DNA from: Zoogloea sp041911615
Lineage (GTDB): Bacteria > Pseudomonadota > Gammaproteobacteria > Burkholderiales > Rhodocyclaceae
Direction of reading: 5' to 3'
Length of the DNA stretch: 64,000 nt
Assembly: GCF_041911615.1 (NCBI RefSeq)
Contig: NZ_JAYROR010000107.1
Span: 3,596 to 67,595 of the forward strand
Shown: positions 55,614 through 63,630 of the stretch, one piece after another
Position numbering within the stretch: position 1 is the stretch's first letter
How the letters are laid out: each line of letters opens with the position of its first letter
Made by a program: the position numbers and the translations under genes
The notes under the pieces: generated by a model
Database searches by the model: none
What the model was told of the DNA's origin: nothing
Seen by the model: only the letters and a program-made list of their open reading frames with translations

Positions 55614-56984
55614 TCAGAACGAGGTCCACGCGAAGAGGAACAGCGTGTTGTTGTCCTTCGCGTTGCGGCCGGTGCCGTCGTAGTCGTTCTTGGCGCCGTT
55701 GAACTTGGTGTACATCGTGTACTGGGCGCCCAGGCGCAGGTTGGCCCACGGCGCGCCGAACGAGGCTTCCTTGCCCCACGGGGTGTAGTCGGCCTGCAGG
55801 ATGTAGCCCGCGCTGTTGGGCGAACCGGTGGACGAGAAGTCGTAGCGGGTTGCATCGGCGGTGCCGGTGGTCAGGAAGCGGCCGATGGTGGCGCCCCAGG
55901 TCTGGTCGTAGTGATACGAGGTGCTCAGCTTGAACTCGTTGAGGCGCGCCTTGCGGTTGTCGGCCTCGCCGGCATCGAACAGCTGGTTGAGGGTCTGACG
56001 CTCGCGGATGAAGCTGGTGTTCACCGTCGCCACGTGCTTGCGGGTACCGAGGAACTGGTACGACGCATCCACGCCCACGTCGTTGTAGCGGTTGCTGCCG
56101 GTTTCGCCGCGCGGGGTGATCGACGAGTTGAGGCCGAACACACCGACGTTGAAGGCCTGCTTCTTCAGATCCTGGAACAGCGCGAGGCGCCAGTAGGCGG
56201 AGCTGCTGCCGAGTTTGCCCGGATCGTCCGCGCGGCCCACGCCGAACTTGCTCTGCATGGTCGGCGAGAGGGTGCGGTAGGTGCCCAGCTCGGCATACAC
56301 GAGGTTGTTCCAGAAGGCGTAGGCCGACAGGCCGGCAACGCGCTGCTCGAGGCCGCCGTTGATCATCGTGGCGGCGTCGCCGAGGCCGAAGGCCAGCGGC
56401 GAGGCGGTATACGGGAAGCCCCACACCGGCATGGTGTTGAAGGGGTCCTGCACGCCCGGGTTGTTGTTGAGCGACAGGCCGACGATGGTCTCCTTGCCGG
56501 CCAGGTCGAAGGTGTGGGCGGCGCGGATGTCCACCTGGTCGAGGGCGGTGCTCCGGCCGACGCCGTCGTAGGTGGCCTGGATGAAGGCGCCGATCTTGTC
56601 GGACAGGCGGCCGGCGAGGAACAGCGAGGCTTCGTCGAGGGCCAGGTTCTTGTTGACGCTGGCGGTGTCGGTGGGACGCTCGGCCTGATCCTTGCGGGTC
56701 TGGGTGTAGGAGCCGACGATCATCGCCGACAGGGGCACCTTGCCACCCTTGCCGTCGGTCTCGGTGTAACCGCCGAGCTTGAACTTGATGCCGTAGGGCG
56801 TGAGCTGCGGGCCGAAGGCGCCCACGTGGCAGGCTGCGCAGTCGGCGCCGGTCTGGCGGGCGAAACTGGGCACGGCATGGGCCGCGGGCGCCGCGGCGAG
56901 CAGGCCGAGCGCCGTCAGCAGGCCGGCGCCGGCATGGCGAAATGCGGACAGGCGGAAGCGCCGTCCGGTATCGAGCGGGTTCAT
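55614..56984 (-). CDS. Cyc2-like fused monohaem cytochrome-porin (outer membrane)
   Basis: A 456-residue protein. A signal peptide ends AAPAAHA (residue 37). The mature N-terminus reads VPSFARQTGADCAACHVGAF (haem CAACH at 49-53), then LTPYGIKFKLGGYT. This FARQTG-x-x-C-x-x-C-H...FG-x-x-FK-x-x-GY pattern marks Cyc2-type fusions. The remaining about 380 residues alternate as beta strands and end in FAWTSF with terminal Phe, as outer-membrane barrels do. Cyc2 takes electrons from Fe(II) in iron oxidisers; relatives with unknown roles exist. The ATG at 56984 has GAGG at 6 bases. Confidence 0.85.
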   Translation of the reverse strand: MNPLDTGRRFRLSAFRHAGAGLLTALGLLAAAPAAHAVPSFARQTGADCAACHVGAFGPQLTPYGIKFKLGGYTETDGKGGKVPLSAMIVGSYTQTRKDQAERPTDTASVNKNLALDEASLFLAGRLSDKIGAFIQATYDGVGRSTALDQVDIRAAHTFDLAGKETIVGLSLNNNPGVQDPFNTMPVWGFPYTASPLAFGLGDAATMINGGLEQRVAGLSAYAFWNNLVYAELGTYRTLSPTMQSKFGVGRADDPGKLGSSSAYWRLALFQDLKKQAFNVGVFGLNSSITPRGETGSNRYNDVGVDASYQFLGTRKHVATVNTSFIRERQTLNQLFDAGEADNRKARLNEFKLSTSYHYDQTWGATIGRFLTTGTADATRYDFSSTGSPNSAGYILQADYTPWGKEASFGAPWANLRLGAQYTMYTKFNGAKNDYDGTGRNAKDNNTLFLFAWTSF

Positions 56985-57030
56985 GGTCATCCTCTTTTTT
57001 TGGGTGGCAAGAAAAAACGGGGGGCGGCGC

Positions 57031-57600
57031 TCAGGGCCGGCGGTCGAGCCAGGCCGGCAGCATGGCGCGCAGGACGCGGTCCTGCTTCACGAAGTGATGG
57101 AACAGCGCGGCCGCCGCGTGCACGCCGACGAGGCCGATCAACAGCCAGGCGGCGCCCTCGTGGTATTCGGCGAAGGCGTCGCCCAGGTCCTCGTCCTGCT
57201 CCACCAGCGGCGGCAGGGTGACGAGGCCGAAGAAGCTCACCGGCTTGCCGTTGGCGCTGGAGAGCGCCCAGCCGATCAGCGGCAGGGCGAACAGCAGGGC
57301 GTACAGCGCCAGGTGGGTGGCGCTCGCGGCCAGCCGGGCCAAGGGCGACATCTCGGCCGACGGCGGCAGCGGCCGGCGGGCCAGCCGCACGCCCAGCCGC
57401 AGCAGCGTCAGCAGCAGAATGCCGAGGCCGAGGCTGCGGTGCAGGTTGATGAGGGCGGTGCGCACCGCTTTCTCGTCGATGCCTTCGCGCACGAAGGCGA
57501 TGCCGACCACCAGCGCGATCAGCGCGAGGGTGGCCCAGTGCAGGAAGATCAGCGCGGCGGGGCGGCGCACGCCGGCGGCAGGAATGGCTTGTCCGATCAT
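57031..57600 (-). CDS. Cytochrome b561
   Basis: A 189-residue inner-membrane dihaem cytochrome of the bacterial b561 family with four membrane helices. Candidate haem ligands are H21 (ALIFLHWATL), H54 (NLHRSLG), H147 (YHEGAAW) and H161 (VGVHAAAALFHHF). It exchanges electrons with the quinone pool. It is the first gene of the b561-Cyc2-cytochrome c set, 46 bases from the Cyc2-like gene, and follows the two-component genes by 111 bases on the same strand. Confidence 0.92.
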   Translation of the reverse strand: MIGQAIPAAGVRRPAALIFLHWATLALIALVVGIAFVREGIDEKAVRTALINLHRSLGLGILLLTLLRLGVRLARRPLPPSAEMSPLARLAASATHLALYALLFALPLIGWALSSANGKPVSFFGLVTLPPLVEQDEDLGDAFAEYHEGAAWLLIGLVGVHAAAALFHHFVKQDRVLRAMLPAWLDRRP

Positions 57601-57711
57601 GGTCTGGCTATCCGGGGCGGAAAACGTCCGGACCTTACCGCCGCCAAACCTTCAATTGCCTGACAATGCCGCCCCGCCGGACGGTGGACACATCCTGCAA
57701 CCCGGCCGCGT

Positions 57712-59100
57712 TCAGGCCCGCGGCTGGGGCGGGAAGTCGATCCGGAAGCGGGCGCCCCGGCCGTCGGCCCCGTCGCCCACCACCACGCTGGCGGCATGGC
57801 GCTCGGCCACCTCGCGGACGATGGCGAGCCCCAGCCCGGTGCCCTCCACGCCGGCGCTGCCGATGCGATAGAAACGCTCGAAGATGCGCTCGCGCTCGTC
57901 CGGCGGAATCCCCGGGCCGTCGTCCTCCACCTCGACGAAGGCCTCGCCGGCCTCGCCGATGCCGCAGCGGGCGGTCACCCGCCCACTGGCCGGGGTATAG
58001 GCGATGGCGTTCTCGATGAGGTTGGCGACCATTTCGCGCAACATCCAGCGCGAGCCCTCCACCGTCACCGGCGCGGTCTCGAAGCCCAGGTCGATGCCCT
58101 TGGCCAGCGCCGCGTCGAGCAGGTCGGAGGCGGCATCTTCGAGCAGGCAGGCCAGATCCACCGGGCGGTGGTCGCTGATCATCGCCCCCTGCGACGACGA
58201 ACGCGCCAGGGCCAGCATCTGGTGGGTGAAGTGGGCCAGCCGGCGGGTGGCGTCGCGCAGGCGCGCGATGCGCGGGCGGGCGTCCTCGGGCAGCGCCTCG
58301 ACGGCCAGCTCGAGCTGGGTCTGCAGGCCCGCCAGCGGGGTGCGCAGCTGGTGGGCGGCGTTCGAGAGAAACGCCTGCTGGGCCCGTCCGGCGTTGTCCA
58401 GGTGGGCCATCAGGCGATTGATGGCGCGCACCAGCGGACCAGCCTCGCCGGGCACCTCGTGCTCCGGCAGCGGACTGAAATCACCCGGCCCGCGCCGCCC
58501 GATGCGTTCGCCCAGGGCGTCCAGCGGCTTGAGCGCGAAACGCACGCCGAAGTACACCAGCAGCAGCGCCACGACGATCAGCAGCAGGTTGGGCCACAGG
58601 ATCGCGAAGAAGATCTGGCGCGCCGCGCGCGTACGCTTGACGGTGGTCTCGGCGACGATCACCGTGGCCGCCATGGCCGGGCTCTCGTAGCGGAAACTGG
58701 CCACCCGGCGCAGCACCCCGCCCAGCACCGCGTCGTCGAGCACGGTGCGGTTGGCCACCTCGGGGCGCGGCAGGGCAAGCAGCTCGGCGTCGCCCGCCAC
58801 CACCTTGCCGTGGTCGTCGAAGACCACGTACTGCACCTTGTCGTCGGTGTCCGAGCGCAGGATCTCGTCGGCCGCCGGCGGCACGTCCACCTCCACGTCG
58901 AGGTCGTCGTCGTCCCGTTCGAGGCGGGTCACCAGCGACACCACGGTGCTGGTCAGCGCGTTGTCGTAGGCCTCGCTGGCGATGCCCACCGCCGACCGAT
59001 AGTCCACCACCATGCTGATGCCCATCACCACCAGCAGCGGCCACGAGATGAAAGTCAGCAGGCGCCGGCGCAGGGTGCGGGCTTCAGGTCGCCGGCCCAT
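57712..59100 (-). CDS. TctE/QseC-type sensor histidine kinase
   Basis: A 462-residue inner-membrane kinase. A first membrane helix (LLTFISWPLLVVMGISMVVD) and a second near residue 163-185 enclose a periplasmic sensor of the 2CSK_N type. HAMP follows, then the H box FLSNAAHQLRTPLAG with phospho-acceptor H250, an N box (NLIENAIAYTPASG), and DDGPGIP and GTGLGLAIVREVAE. It overlaps the response regulator gene by 17 bases. It lies just upstream of the cytochrome operon and may control it. Confidence 0.93.
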   Translation of the reverse strand: MGRRPEARTLRRRLLTFISWPLLVVMGISMVVDYRSAVGIASEAYDNALTSTVVSLVTRLERDDDDLDVEVDVPPAADEILRSDTDDKVQYVVFDDHGKVVAGDAELLALPRPEVANRTVLDDAVLGGVLRRVASFRYESPAMAATVIVAETTVKRTRAARQIFFAILWPNLLLIVVALLLVYFGVRFALKPLDALGERIGRRGPGDFSPLPEHEVPGEAGPLVRAINRLMAHLDNAGRAQQAFLSNAAHQLRTPLAGLQTQLELAVEALPEDARPRIARLRDATRRLAHFTHQMLALARSSSQGAMISDHRPVDLACLLEDAASDLLDAALAKGIDLGFETAPVTVEGSRWMLREMVANLIENAIAYTPASGRVTARCGIGEAGEAFVEVEDDGPGIPPDERERIFERFYRIGSAGVEGTGLGLAIVREVAERHAASVVVGDGADGRGARFRIDFPPQPRA

Positions 59101-59770
59101 CGCCGCCCTCCTCCTCGATGCGATAGCCGATGCCGCGCACGGTGCGGATGCCCACGCCGCGGCCGGCGAGCTTGGCACGCAAGCGCGACACGTAGATCTC
59201 GACCGCGTTGGGGGTGATCTCCTTGTCCCACTGGCTCAGGCTGTCGGCCAGCTTCTGCTTGGGGACGACCCGCGGCACCGCCAGGGCGAGCTGTTCGAGC
59301 ACGTTCCACTCGCGCCCGGTGAGCTCCAGCGCCTCGTCGCCGATGCGGGCGCTATGGCGCTGCACGTCGAGGGCCAGCGGCCCGACCGTCAGCACCAGGC
59401 TCGCCGCCGCCCGGCTGCGGCGGATCAGCGCGCGCACCCGGGCCAGCAGCTCGGGCAGCAGGAAGGGCTTGAGCAGGTAATCGTCGCCGCCCACGTCGAG
59501 GCCGACGATGCGGTCGTCCAGCCCGTCGCGGGCGGTGAGGATCAGGATTGGCGTCAGCACGCCCCGGTGGCGCACCCGGCGGATCAGCTCCAGCCCGTCC
59601 ATGCCCGGCAGGCCGATGTCGACGATCGCCAGATCGTAGGCCGTCAGACCCAGCGCGCCCTCGGCCGGCTCGGCGGCCCCCACGTGATCGACCTTGAAGC
59701 CTTCCCGCTCCAGCCCCTCGACCAAGCCCACGGCCAGGGTCAGATCGTCTTCCACCACCAATATGCGCAT
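59084..59770 (-). CDS. OmpR-family response regulator
   Basis: A 228-residue regulator. The receiver domain has ILVVEDD, phospho-acceptor D51 in AIVDIGLPGMDGLEL, and KPF near residue 101. The C-terminal winged helix contains ALELTGREWNVLEQLALAV and NAVEIYVSRLRAKLAGRGVG. It pairs with the overlapping TctE-type kinase. Its targets probably include the cytochrome genes downstream, by position only. A channel gene precedes it by 24 bases. Confidence 0.95.
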   Translation of the reverse strand: MRILVVEDDLTLAVGLVEGLEREGFKVDHVGAAEPAEGALGLTAYDLAIVDIGLPGMDGLELIRRVRHRGVLTPILILTARDGLDDRIVGLDVGGDDYLLKPFLLPELLARVRALIRRSRAAASLVLTVGPLALDVQRHSARIGDEALELTGREWNVLEQLALAVPRVVPKQKLADSLSQWDKEITPNAVEIYVSRLRAKLAGRGVGIRTVRGIGYRIEEEGGDGPAT

Positions 59771-59794
59771 CGCGCCGCGCCTCCCCTTCGTGCG

Positions 59795-60223
59795 TCAGTG
59801 TTCGCCGTTCCAGAACCGCTCCATGGCGATGTAGGCGTAGGACGCCGACCAGCCGATCAGCAGCAGGCCGTTGAGCGCCTCGGCCCCCGCCACCAGGCGC
59901 AGGTCGCCGCCGGGCACCACGTCGCCGTAGCCCAGCGAGGTGTACGTCTCGGCCGAAAAATACAGCGACACGTCGAAACCGAAACGCGCCGAATCGCCCA
60001 GCGTGCCCAGCCCGGCGAAGCGCACCAGGCAGTAGATCGCCAGCGCGTAGAGGGCGATCTCGACCACGTGGGCGAGAAAGGCGGTGATGATGACCACGAT
60101 CAGCTTCGCGCGCGGGCGGATCTGCACCTGCGGCAGCGCCAGTGACAGGCCGCGCAGCACCTCGTAGTGGATCAAAGTCGTCAGGACCAGGAGTCCCAGG
60201 CAGGTCAGGATGATGAGCAGCAT
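59795..60223 (-). CDS. Two-helix potassium-channel-like protein
   Basis: A 142-residue membrane protein with an ion-channel-2 type pore: YTSLGYGDVVPGG carries the potassium filter TxGYGD in the form TSLGYGD. N-terminal helices (LLIILTCLGLLVLTTLIHYE, IVVIITAFLAHVVEIALYAL) precede the pore and one helix follows. No cytoplasmic regulatory domain is present. It is the first gene before the two-component and cytochrome genes on the same strand. Confidence 0.85.
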   Translation of the reverse strand: MLLIILTCLGLLVLTTLIHYEVLRGLSLALPQVQIRPRAKLIVVIITAFLAHVVEIALYALAIYCLVRFAGLGTLGDSARFGFDVSLYFSAETYTSLGYGDVVPGGDLRLVAGAEALNGLLLIGWSASYAYIAMERFWNGEH

Positions 60224-60338
60224 TCTGGATGGACGGCCAGCCGCGCCGGCGGCGTGTGAGGCGGGGCAAGGCCCCCGCGTGCGGGAATTCTGTCACGCCG
60301 GCGGCGGATCGGGCGCAAGGAAATGTTGGCCGCGGCCC

Positions 60339-61517
60339 TCAGTCGGCCCGGTGGGCGAGAATCATCAGGTTGCGCGGGGTCAGGGTGCGGTCGCAGAAGG
60401 TCCCCACCCGGGCCGCGAAGCCGGCCTCCTCGAAGCCGCGCACCGCGTCGAGCACCAGCCACATCTCCAGCGCCCGCCGGAAACCGTGGCGCACCAGCTC
60501 GAAGCGGCGCACCTCGGCCCGCCGCGCGACGCCCACCGCTTCCCAGTAGGCCCAGTCCACATGCGCCGGCAGCGACACGCCCTGGCGCCGCGCCACTGCC
60601 CGCCCGTAGGCGTCGAACGGGCCGCCCAGCAGCGTCGCCGGCATCGGCGGAAAAGGCCGCACGGCCTCGCCCTCGAGGGCATTGCGCAGCGCGATGAAGC
60701 CGAGCTTCCAGGCCTGGTCGCGGGCCAGCCGCTGGCGCAGGCGCTGCGGCGCGGTGACGGTCTCGGTCACCGCCAGGCGCAGGGCGCGGCCGTCGAGGGG
60801 CAGCCGGGCCTCGCGGCTCACCGGCCGGTAGCCATCCGCGGCGCCGCGGTAGTAGCACCACGGGGCGATGCGGTAGCCGTGGGCGCCGTCCTCGGCGGCG
60901 TGACGCGCCAGGGTGCGATGCAGCTCGCCGCAGGCGTGCAGCGCCAGCACCTCGCGGCCGCGCAGGTGGGCCCGGGCGGCGGGCGCCAGGGCGTCGCCGC
61001 AGATCACCGCCTGGTCGACCCGGGCCCGCCGCGCCAGATGCTCGGCATCGGCGCACAGGGCCGGCTCGATCTCCAGCGAACTCACCGCCTGCCCATCCGA
61101 CAGGGCCAGCCGCCGCCCCAGGTGGCCCTTGCCGGCGCACCATTCGAGCAGCGGCGCGGCGGCGGCCGGGCCGTGGGCGGCAAAGGCCTCGATCTGCGCA
61201 CGCTTGCGGCCCGGAATGTGCCAGTCGAAATGCGGGCCCGACGGCGCCAGGGCGCGCTCGGGCAGCGCCGTCACGTCGCACAGCGGCCCCAGCGCCGCCA
61301 TCACCGGCAGGAAGCCCGCCAGCCACGCGCGGCTCGCCGCCGGATCGGCGACGAAATGTTCGACACGCTCGTCGTCGAGCGCCCGCGCCGCCTCGGCGAG
61401 CGCCGGCCAACGCTCGCACCAGGCAGGCTCGCGCTCGTAGAATGGCGAAGGCCGCCAGAGGGTCTGGTGGGCCTGCAGGATGTCCTGCAATTCAAGAAAC
61501 TGGGCGCGGTGGTTCAT
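60339..61517 (-). CDS. SAM-dependent methyltransferase-like protein
   Basis: A 392-residue protein. LLEWCAGKGHLGRRLALSDG fits a Rossmann methyltransferase motif I of the GSTCD/TRMT13-like kind, followed by SSLEIEPALCADAEHLARRA and EVLALHACGELHRTLARHAA. The substrate is unknown; some relatives act on RNA. The ATG at 61517 is chosen by the family-like start NHRAQFLELQDILQAHQTLW. Its start is only 20 bases from that of the divergent DUF924 gene, so the promoters must overlap the coding regions. Confidence 0.75.
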   Translation of the reverse strand: MNHRAQFLELQDILQAHQTLWRPSPFYEREPAWCERWPALAEAARALDDERVEHFVADPAASRAWLAGFLPVMAALGPLCDVTALPERALAPSGPHFDWHIPGRKRAQIEAFAAHGPAAAAPLLEWCAGKGHLGRRLALSDGQAVSSLEIEPALCADAEHLARRARVDQAVICGDALAPAARAHLRGREVLALHACGELHRTLARHAAEDGAHGYRIAPWCYYRGAADGYRPVSREARLPLDGRALRLAVTETVTAPQRLRQRLARDQAWKLGFIALRNALEGEAVRPFPPMPATLLGGPFDAYGRAVARRQGVSLPAHVDWAYWEAVGVARRAEVRRFELVRHGFRRALEMWLVLDAVRGFEEAGFAARVGTFCDRTLTPRNLMILAHRAD

Positions 61518-61537
61518 GCGTCGGAAAGGATGGCTCC

Positions 61538-62092
61538 ATGCTTGCGTCACCCATCGCGCCGGATGCGGTGCTGGAATTCTGGTTCGAGGAGAGCACGCCA
61601 CGGCAGTGGTTCGCGGTCTCGGAAGACTTCGATCGCCGCATCGGCGAACGCTTCGGCGCGCTGCACGCAGCGGCCGCTCGGGGCGAACTGGCAGGCTGGC
61701 GCGACAGCGCCGCCGGGCGACTGGCCGAAATCATCGTGCTCGACCAATTTTCGCGCAACCTCCATCGCGGTCGGCCTGACGCCTTCGCCAGCGACGGCAT
61801 GGCGCTGGTGCTGGCCCAGGTCGCCATTGCCGCCGGCGCCGACCGGCAGCTCGAACCGCCCCGCCGCGCCTTCCTGTACATGCCCTTCATGCACAGCGAG
61901 TCGGCGCTGATCCACGCCGAGGCGGTCGCGCTGTTCAGCCAGCCCGGGCTGGAGAACAACCTGGATTTCGAGCTGCGCCACAAGGCCATCATCGACCGCT
62001 TCGGCCGCTACCCCCACCGCAACGCCGTGCTCGGCCGCCCGTCGACGGCCGAGGAGCTCGCCTTCCTGCAGACGCCCGGCTCGTCGTTCTGA
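61538..62092 (+). CDS. DUF924 family protein
   Basis: A 184-residue soluble protein matching the DUF924 pattern: APDAVLEFWFEESTPRQWF at the N-terminus, then IIVLDQFSRNLHRGRPDAFA, FLYMPFMHSESALIHAEAVA and HKAIIDRFGRYPHRNAVLGR. The family is helical with a tetratricopeptide-like fold and unknown function. The ATG at 61538 follows AAAGGA. It is convergent with the aldehyde dehydrogenase gene. Confidence 0.9.
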   Translation: MLASPIAPDAVLEFWFEESTPRQWFAVSEDFDRRIGERFGALHAAAARGELAGWRDSAAGRLAEIIVLDQFSRNLHRGRPDAFASDGMALVLAQVAIAAGADRQLEPPRRAFLYMPFMHSESALIHAEAVALFSQPGLENNLDFELRHKAIIDRFGRYPHRNAVLGRPSTAEELAFLQTPGSSF

Positions 62093-62119
62093 CCGGCCGG
62101 GCCGCAGGCGGCGGCTTGT

Positions 62120-63553
62120 TCAATCCTCGGCGCCGTAGCCGAGGATCGCTTTGGTCTCGAGGAACTCCTCGATGCCCCAGGCGCCCCACTCCCGGCCCAG
62201 GCCCGACTGCTTGTAGCCGCCGAAGGGCGCCAGGGTGTCCACCGGCGCGCCGTTCAGGTGCACGTTGCCGGTGCGCAGCCGGCGCGCCACGCGACGGGCC
62301 CGCTCGAGATCGGCCGACGACACGTAACCCGACAGACCGTAAGGCGTGTCGTTGGCGATGCGGATCGCGTCCTCCTCGTCCCGGTACGGCAGGATCGACA
62401 GCACCGGGCCAAAAATCTCCTCACGGGCGATGGTCATCTCCGGCGTCACCCGGCTGAAGATCGTCGGGCGGGCGAAGAAGCCCTGCGCGATGCCCGCCGG
62501 CCGGCCCGGCCCGCCGGCCACCAGTTTGGCGCCCTCGGCGATGCCCGACTCGATGAACTGCTGCACGCGGGCGAACTGGGCGCCGTTGGCGAGCGGCCCC
62601 ATGGTCGTCGCATCGCTCAGCGGATCGCCCACCACCGCCCGTTCGAGCACCGCCGCCGCCAGCGCCTCCACCTCGTCGAGGCGATCCGCCGGCACCAGCA
62701 TCCGCGACGGCGCGTTGCAGTTCTGGCCGCTGTTGGTGAGCAGCGTGAGCACGCCCTGCTTCACCGCCTTCGCAAAATCCGCGTCGTCGAGCAGGATGTT
62801 GGCGGACTTGCCGCCCAGCTCCAGCGCCACCTTCTTGACCGTGTCGGCGGCGGTCTTCATGACCAACTTGCCGGCCCGGGTCGAGCCGGTGAAGGACACC
62901 ATGTCCACGTCCGGATGCGCCGCCAGCGGCCCGCCGACGCCTTCGCCGTCGCCGTTGACGAGGTTGAACACCCCCGCCGGCACTCCGGCGTCGTCGAGGA
63001 TCTCGGCCAGCACCACCGCCGACAGGGGCGCCAGCTCGCTGGGCTTGAGCACCATCGTGCAGCCCGCCGCCAGCGCCGGGGCGATCTTGCAGGCCATCTG
63101 GTTGGCCGGCCAGTTCCACGGGGTGATGAGCGCGCAGACGCCGATCGGCTCGCGCAGGATGCGCGTCGCCCCCTGCCGCTTCTCGAACTCGAAATCCTTC
63201 AGCGCCGCCGCCGCGGCCTTGAAATGGCCCAGCCCCGACGCCGCCTGGGCACCGCCCGCCAGCATCTTGAGCGGCGCGCCCATCTCGGCGGTGATCGCCT
63301 TCGCCATGTCGTCGAAGCGCTTCTTGTAGGCGGCACCGATGCGCGCCAGCAGATCGAGGCGCGCGTCGCGGCTGCTCGCCGCGAAAGCCGGAAACGCCGC
63401 CTTCGCCGCCGCCACCGCCCGCACCACGTCGTCCGCCCCGCCCATCGCGATGGACGCCACGGGCGCCTCGGTGGCCGGGTTGATCACGTCCCGCCGCGCC
63501 GCCGAAGCCGGCTCGACCCACTGGCCGTCGATGTAAAACTGGTGCTGATGCAT
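62120..63553 (-). CDS. Aldehyde dehydrogenase family protein
   Basis: A 477-residue NAD(P)-dependent aldehyde dehydrogenase. It has ITPWNWPANQMACKIAPALA, KPSELAPLSAVVLAEILDDA, the FTGSTRAGK cofactor loop, catalytic Glu245 in ALELGGKSANILL and catalytic Cys279 in SGQNCNAPSRM. The substrate cannot be told; the sequence is of the broad betaine/aliphatic type. The ATG at 63553 has GGAGGG at 5 bases. Upstream is a repeat array rather than a gene. Confidence 0.93.
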   Translation of the reverse strand: MHQHQFYIDGQWVEPASAARRDVINPATEAPVASIAMGGADDVVRAVAAAKAAFPAFAASSRDARLDLLARIGAAYKKRFDDMAKAITAEMGAPLKMLAGGAQAASGLGHFKAAAAALKDFEFEKRQGATRILREPIGVCALITPWNWPANQMACKIAPALAAGCTMVLKPSELAPLSAVVLAEILDDAGVPAGVFNLVNGDGEGVGGPLAAHPDVDMVSFTGSTRAGKLVMKTAADTVKKVALELGGKSANILLDDADFAKAVKQGVLTLLTNSGQNCNAPSRMLVPADRLDEVEALAAAVLERAVVGDPLSDATTMGPLANGAQFARVQQFIESGIAEGAKLVAGGPGRPAGIAQGFFARPTIFSRVTPEMTIAREEIFGPVLSILPYRDEEDAIRIANDTPYGLSGYVSSADLERARRVARRLRTGNVHLNGAPVDTLAPFGGYKQSGLGREWGAWGIEEFLETKAILGYGAED

Positions 63554-63630
63554 GGCGTCCCTCCGTATGCTTGTTCTGGAGGGCGATACCTTAGCGGGGA
63601 GTCCCAACACAGGGAAGAGCCACTGGTTTT

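Noticed and set aside
55614..56984. Calling the organism an iron oxidiser from the Cyc2-like protein
   Set aside because: Cyc2-like fusions also occur in bacteria not known to oxidise iron. The motif supports the family, not the substrate.
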